From a virus: a stretch of 56,617 nucleotides of DNA. Within the stretch, counting starts at the first letter, position 1. Each line of letters begins with the position of its first letter. The position numbers and the translations under genes are program-made. The notes under the pieces are model-generated. The model was given only the letters and a program-made list of their open reading frames with translations. It had not been told where the DNA came from and ran no database searches. Positions 54,665-56,617 of the stretch are shown piece after piece. The stretch is from positions 16,427 through 73,043 of IMG/VR virus record IMGVR_UViG_3300039171_000040; one strand, given 5' to 3'.

Positions 54665-55377
54665 TCATTGATGCCTTTAAACGTAATGGTTTCTTTCTTA
54701 TTGTCCAGCTTTGGAAGTGTAACGTCCACCTTGTGTTCGATACGCGGGATGCTTGAAAAGAATTTATTAATTACTTTCATGTTTAACATATCAATATCAT
54801 CAACAAACTCAATCATCTCTTCATCGCTAATATCTTCACGGTTGTAAACATTTTCTGCATCAAACACACACACGATACATTTTGAAATAAGTTCAATGTC
54901 GTCATTGGTGTCTTTCATTTCACGAATAATCTTCAAAGTTGGATATCTAAGCTTAACACCAAGCTGTGATTCTTTATCAAGAATTATTTTATCATCAACT
55001 TTTTCTTCAACCACAACTTTGATATCATCAATGTTGATTTCGATATTAACAAAATCTGTTTTTTCAATACCCTTTTCATCGGTGTACTTGTAGCTAAATC
55101 TTGGCTTGATAATCTCACCAACAGACTTGGCACGAATTCTAAGGAATATATCTTCCATGTCAAACGAACTAAGATTGTCGATATCAATGTCATCAAGAAT
55201 ACAATTATGCAAAATCTGCATTACAGCTTCAAGGATTCGACTTGTGTTCTTTTCTTCTTGTTTAGCCAGCAACAGAATCTTTTGTTCCGCGTTTGTGAAC
55301 GGGCGATAAGAAACTTTTTTGTTCAGACCCACCAAGTGGTGTGTGTATTTCGGGTGTTTAATCTTAGGTAATGCCAT
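54652..55377 (-). CDS. 26: Baseplate hub/tail chaperone-like protein gp26
   Basis: 241 aa (T4 gp26 is 208). The signature N-terminus 'MALPKIKHPKYTHHLVGLNK' and 'VSYRPFTNAEQKILLLAKQE' is the T4 gp26 family, as are 'LSSFDMEDIFLRIRAKSVGE' and 'GVKLRYPTLKIIREM'. In T4 it is assigned to hub assembly; by position before the tape measure, family members resemble tail assembly chaperones. Ends at a slippery T7 run. Confidence 0.85.
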   Translation of the reverse strand: MALPKIKHPKYTHHLVGLNKKVSYRPFTNAEQKILLLAKQEEKNTSRILEAVMQILHNCILDDIDIDNLSSFDMEDIFLRIRAKSVGEIIKPRFSYKYTDEKGIEKTDFVNIEINIDDIKVVVEEKVDDKIILDKESQLGVKLRYPTLKIIREMKDTNDDIELISKCIVCVFDAENVYNREDISDEEMIEFVDDIDMLNMKVINKFFSSIPRIEHKVDVTLPKLDNKKETITFKGINDFFI

Positions 55378-55384
55378 CTTACTT

Positions 55385-56338
55385 TTATCCTAATTTGTCC
55401 AGTGTTCCATCAATCAAACCAATTAATTGAGCTTTTTGGTCGCTGCTAATTACATTGTTTAAATCGAGGTTGGCTTTAATGCCATTTAATAGTGATGCTG
55501 ATTTGTTCGTAGATTGACCGGTTGTGTTCTTCACAACATCATCAACCATATTGTATATATCTACAGCTTCACCCTCTAGACTTGCACCACCTAAAAATTG
55601 AGTCTCTACAAAGTCTATGCCGCGCTGTACCGCTGGATTAGAAAGTATAGGGGTAGTGAATGGGCCTAGCGGTGTCTGTGCAAGAGAACCCACACCAGAC
55701 GGTTGTGTGACCTCAGCAGTTGTCCACTTTCTGTAAGCAAAAGTAACACTGATTTTGTGATACTCGTCATTGCTTTCATTGGAAAGCTGCATCGTGCTTA
55801 TGTCAACAGGGAAAGCGTCTTTAATAATAACCTTATGTGTTACTTGATCCAGTTCGTTTAGTTGTTGAATTTCAATACTAGGCGACACATACGTATTAAA
55901 GTAAGAAATTTCATGTGTGTTAGGATCAATGATCATATTCATCCACTTGTCAATAATATTCTTTTCCAAAAAATCTCTTGACACAACAAATGTAAATTCA
56001 ACAGGTGTGTATGTGATGTCATGAGCCGCACTGAAATAATCAGAATTGTACTTGGTTTCTGACACAGCCAAAGCCTTTGATGGAAATTGTGCTGATTCAC
56101 ACATGATATCCAATCCACGCACAATTTCTGTACCAGACCCCAGATAACTCTTAACCAAATTGATACCAACAGAACCGATTAAAGGTTGAAGAAAATTACC
56201 AGCCTCATCATCATCAGACTTTTCAGAATTCAAACTTTGTTGTAGAATTTCAGGCAAGCTTATGATAACATTAAACCTATTGGTTCGAGCTAAACCATGC
56301 TTTGTTATATGTTTTATTGATTCGTTTAGCGAAGCCAT
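55385..56338 (-). CDS. 54: Baseplate tail-tube initiator gp54
   Basis: 317 aa (T4 gp54 is 320). A tube-protein fold shared with gp19 is visible: 'RTNRFNVIISLPEIL', 'IMCESAQFPSKALAVSETKY', 'ITYTPVEFTFVVSRDFLEKN' and 'VDISTMQLSNESNDEYHKIS'. gp54 rings sit on gp48 and start tube polymerisation. Placement beside gp26 and gp29 and a late promoter agree. Confidence 0.82.
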   Translation of the reverse strand: MASLNESIKHITKHGLARTNRFNVIISLPEILQQSLNSEKSDDDEAGNFLQPLIGSVGINLVKSYLGSGTEIVRGLDIMCESAQFPSKALAVSETKYNSDYFSAAHDITYTPVEFTFVVSRDFLEKNIIDKWMNMIIDPNTHEISYFNTYVSPSIEIQQLNELDQVTHKVIIKDAFPVDISTMQLSNESNDEYHKISVTFAYRKWTTAEVTQPSGVGSLAQTPLGPFTTPILSNPAVQRGIDFVETQFLGGASLEGEAVDIYNMVDDVVKNTTGQSTNKSASLLNGIKANLDLNNVISSDQKAQLIGLIDGTLDKLG

Positions 56339-56347
56339 ATTTTAAAC

Positions 56348-56382
56348 CATAAATAGATAATTAGACTATACTGTTATTTATA
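56348..56382. promoter_or_regulatory. Divergent late promoters
   Basis: Minus-strand TATAAATA (56382-56375) for gp54. Plus-strand CATAAATA (56348-56355), 45 bases upstream of the next gene. Confidence 0.65.
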
Positions 56383-56400
56383 ACGCACCACAGGAACATC

Positions 56401-56617
56401 ATGGCAGAGAATAAAGAATATAAAAATACAACAGGTACTGATCTAAAGGTTTTGCAAAACCTTGAGAAATCGTATTTTGAAAGCCAAGGCCCAAAGTCAA
56501 GACGTAACATTAAAAAGAGTATGGACTGGTTTAGAAAACGTGTTACAAAGAACTTTAGTAGCGTAAGAACTGCTAGGATGTTTCGTGATCAAGAATTGTT
56601 TTCAAGCGGAATGACTC
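56401..56617 (+). CDS. Conserved T4-like phage protein (3' end outside window)
   Basis: 72 codons are visible from ATG 56401 and the frame is open to the window end. 'KSRRNIKKSMDWFRKRVTKN' and 'RTARMFRDQELFSSGMT' resemble the start of a small late protein conserved in cyanophage-type T4-like genomes, encoded near tail genes and of unknown function. Preceded by a CATAAATA box. Confidence 0.65.
   Translation, partial: MAENKEYKNTTGTDLKVLQNLEKSYFESQGPKSRRNIKKSMDWFRKRVTKNFSSVRTARMFRDQELFSSGMT

Overview
The window is a segment of the genome of a T4-like contractile-tailed phage (myovirus). On the minus strand it carries recognisable T4-type baseplate and tail genes (gp6, gp25, gp5, gp27, gp53, gp48, gp4, then gp29 tape measure, gp26 and gp54). 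On the plus strand it carries T4-type metabolism and lysis-control genes (rIIA/rIIB, gp61-type primase, gp30-type DNA ligase, an Rnl2-type RNA ligase, PhoH). T4-style late promoters (TATAAATA) precede the virion genes. The host is probably a Gram-negative gammaproteobacterium, likely marine: there is a two-gene spanin pair, an outer-membrane beta-barrel protein and a homologue of the gamma/betaproteobacterial ribosome-rescue factor ArfA. Host genus cannot be fixed from sequence alone. The DNA is AT-rich except for one GC-rich ORF at 19478-19765.

Layout. 1-9397 (minus): tail fibre end, baseplate wedge and hub, tube cap, head completion gp4. 9445-12741 (plus): HNH endonuclease, small early genes and a CAT-anticodon tRNA, ending at a strong bidirectional terminator. 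12948-17918 (minus): a structural cassette not typical of T4 (long adhesin/fibre-like proteins). 17978-25417 (plus): dense small early genes, TOPRIM protein, RNA ligase, several broken small genes, a structured RNA and a truncated tRNA. 25481-31451: packaged-protein candidates (ADP-ribosyltransferase-like, a 529-aa protein, a P-loop kinase) and a HAD phosphatase. 31533-35831: outer-membrane protein, rIIA, rIIB. 37087-40466: an island of late plus-strand genes including the spanins. 40551-43600: ArfA, HAD and small early genes. 43684-52467: nucleotidyltransferase, primase, T5-A1-like phosphoesterase, ClpP-like protease, PhoH, ligase. 52486-56338 (minus): tape measure, gp26, gp54. The window ends in a plus-strand partial gene.

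How it works together. Most early genes are short and are driven by a few repeated promoter types. One type has TATACT and a conserved leader TAGAAATTGAGAAA. A second has its -10 box bracketed by an inverted repeat whose arms covary between copies. A third is a fused terminator/promoter in which the -35 hexamer TTGCAA forms the tetraloop end of an intrinsic terminator. Late genes use N-ATAAATA boxes.

The most striking system is a set of seven plus-strand proteins whose N-termini match the T4 capsid-targeting sequence. In six of them Glu10 ends a gp21-like cleavage site, usually (I/L)-x-E; the seventh has L-D-E at residues 13-15. They are predicted to be packed into the head, trimmed by the prohead protease and injected with the DNA. 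Other notable points are an in-gene hairpin on arfA as in bacteria, and a U7 slippery run joining gp26 to the next ORF, as in lambda G/GT.
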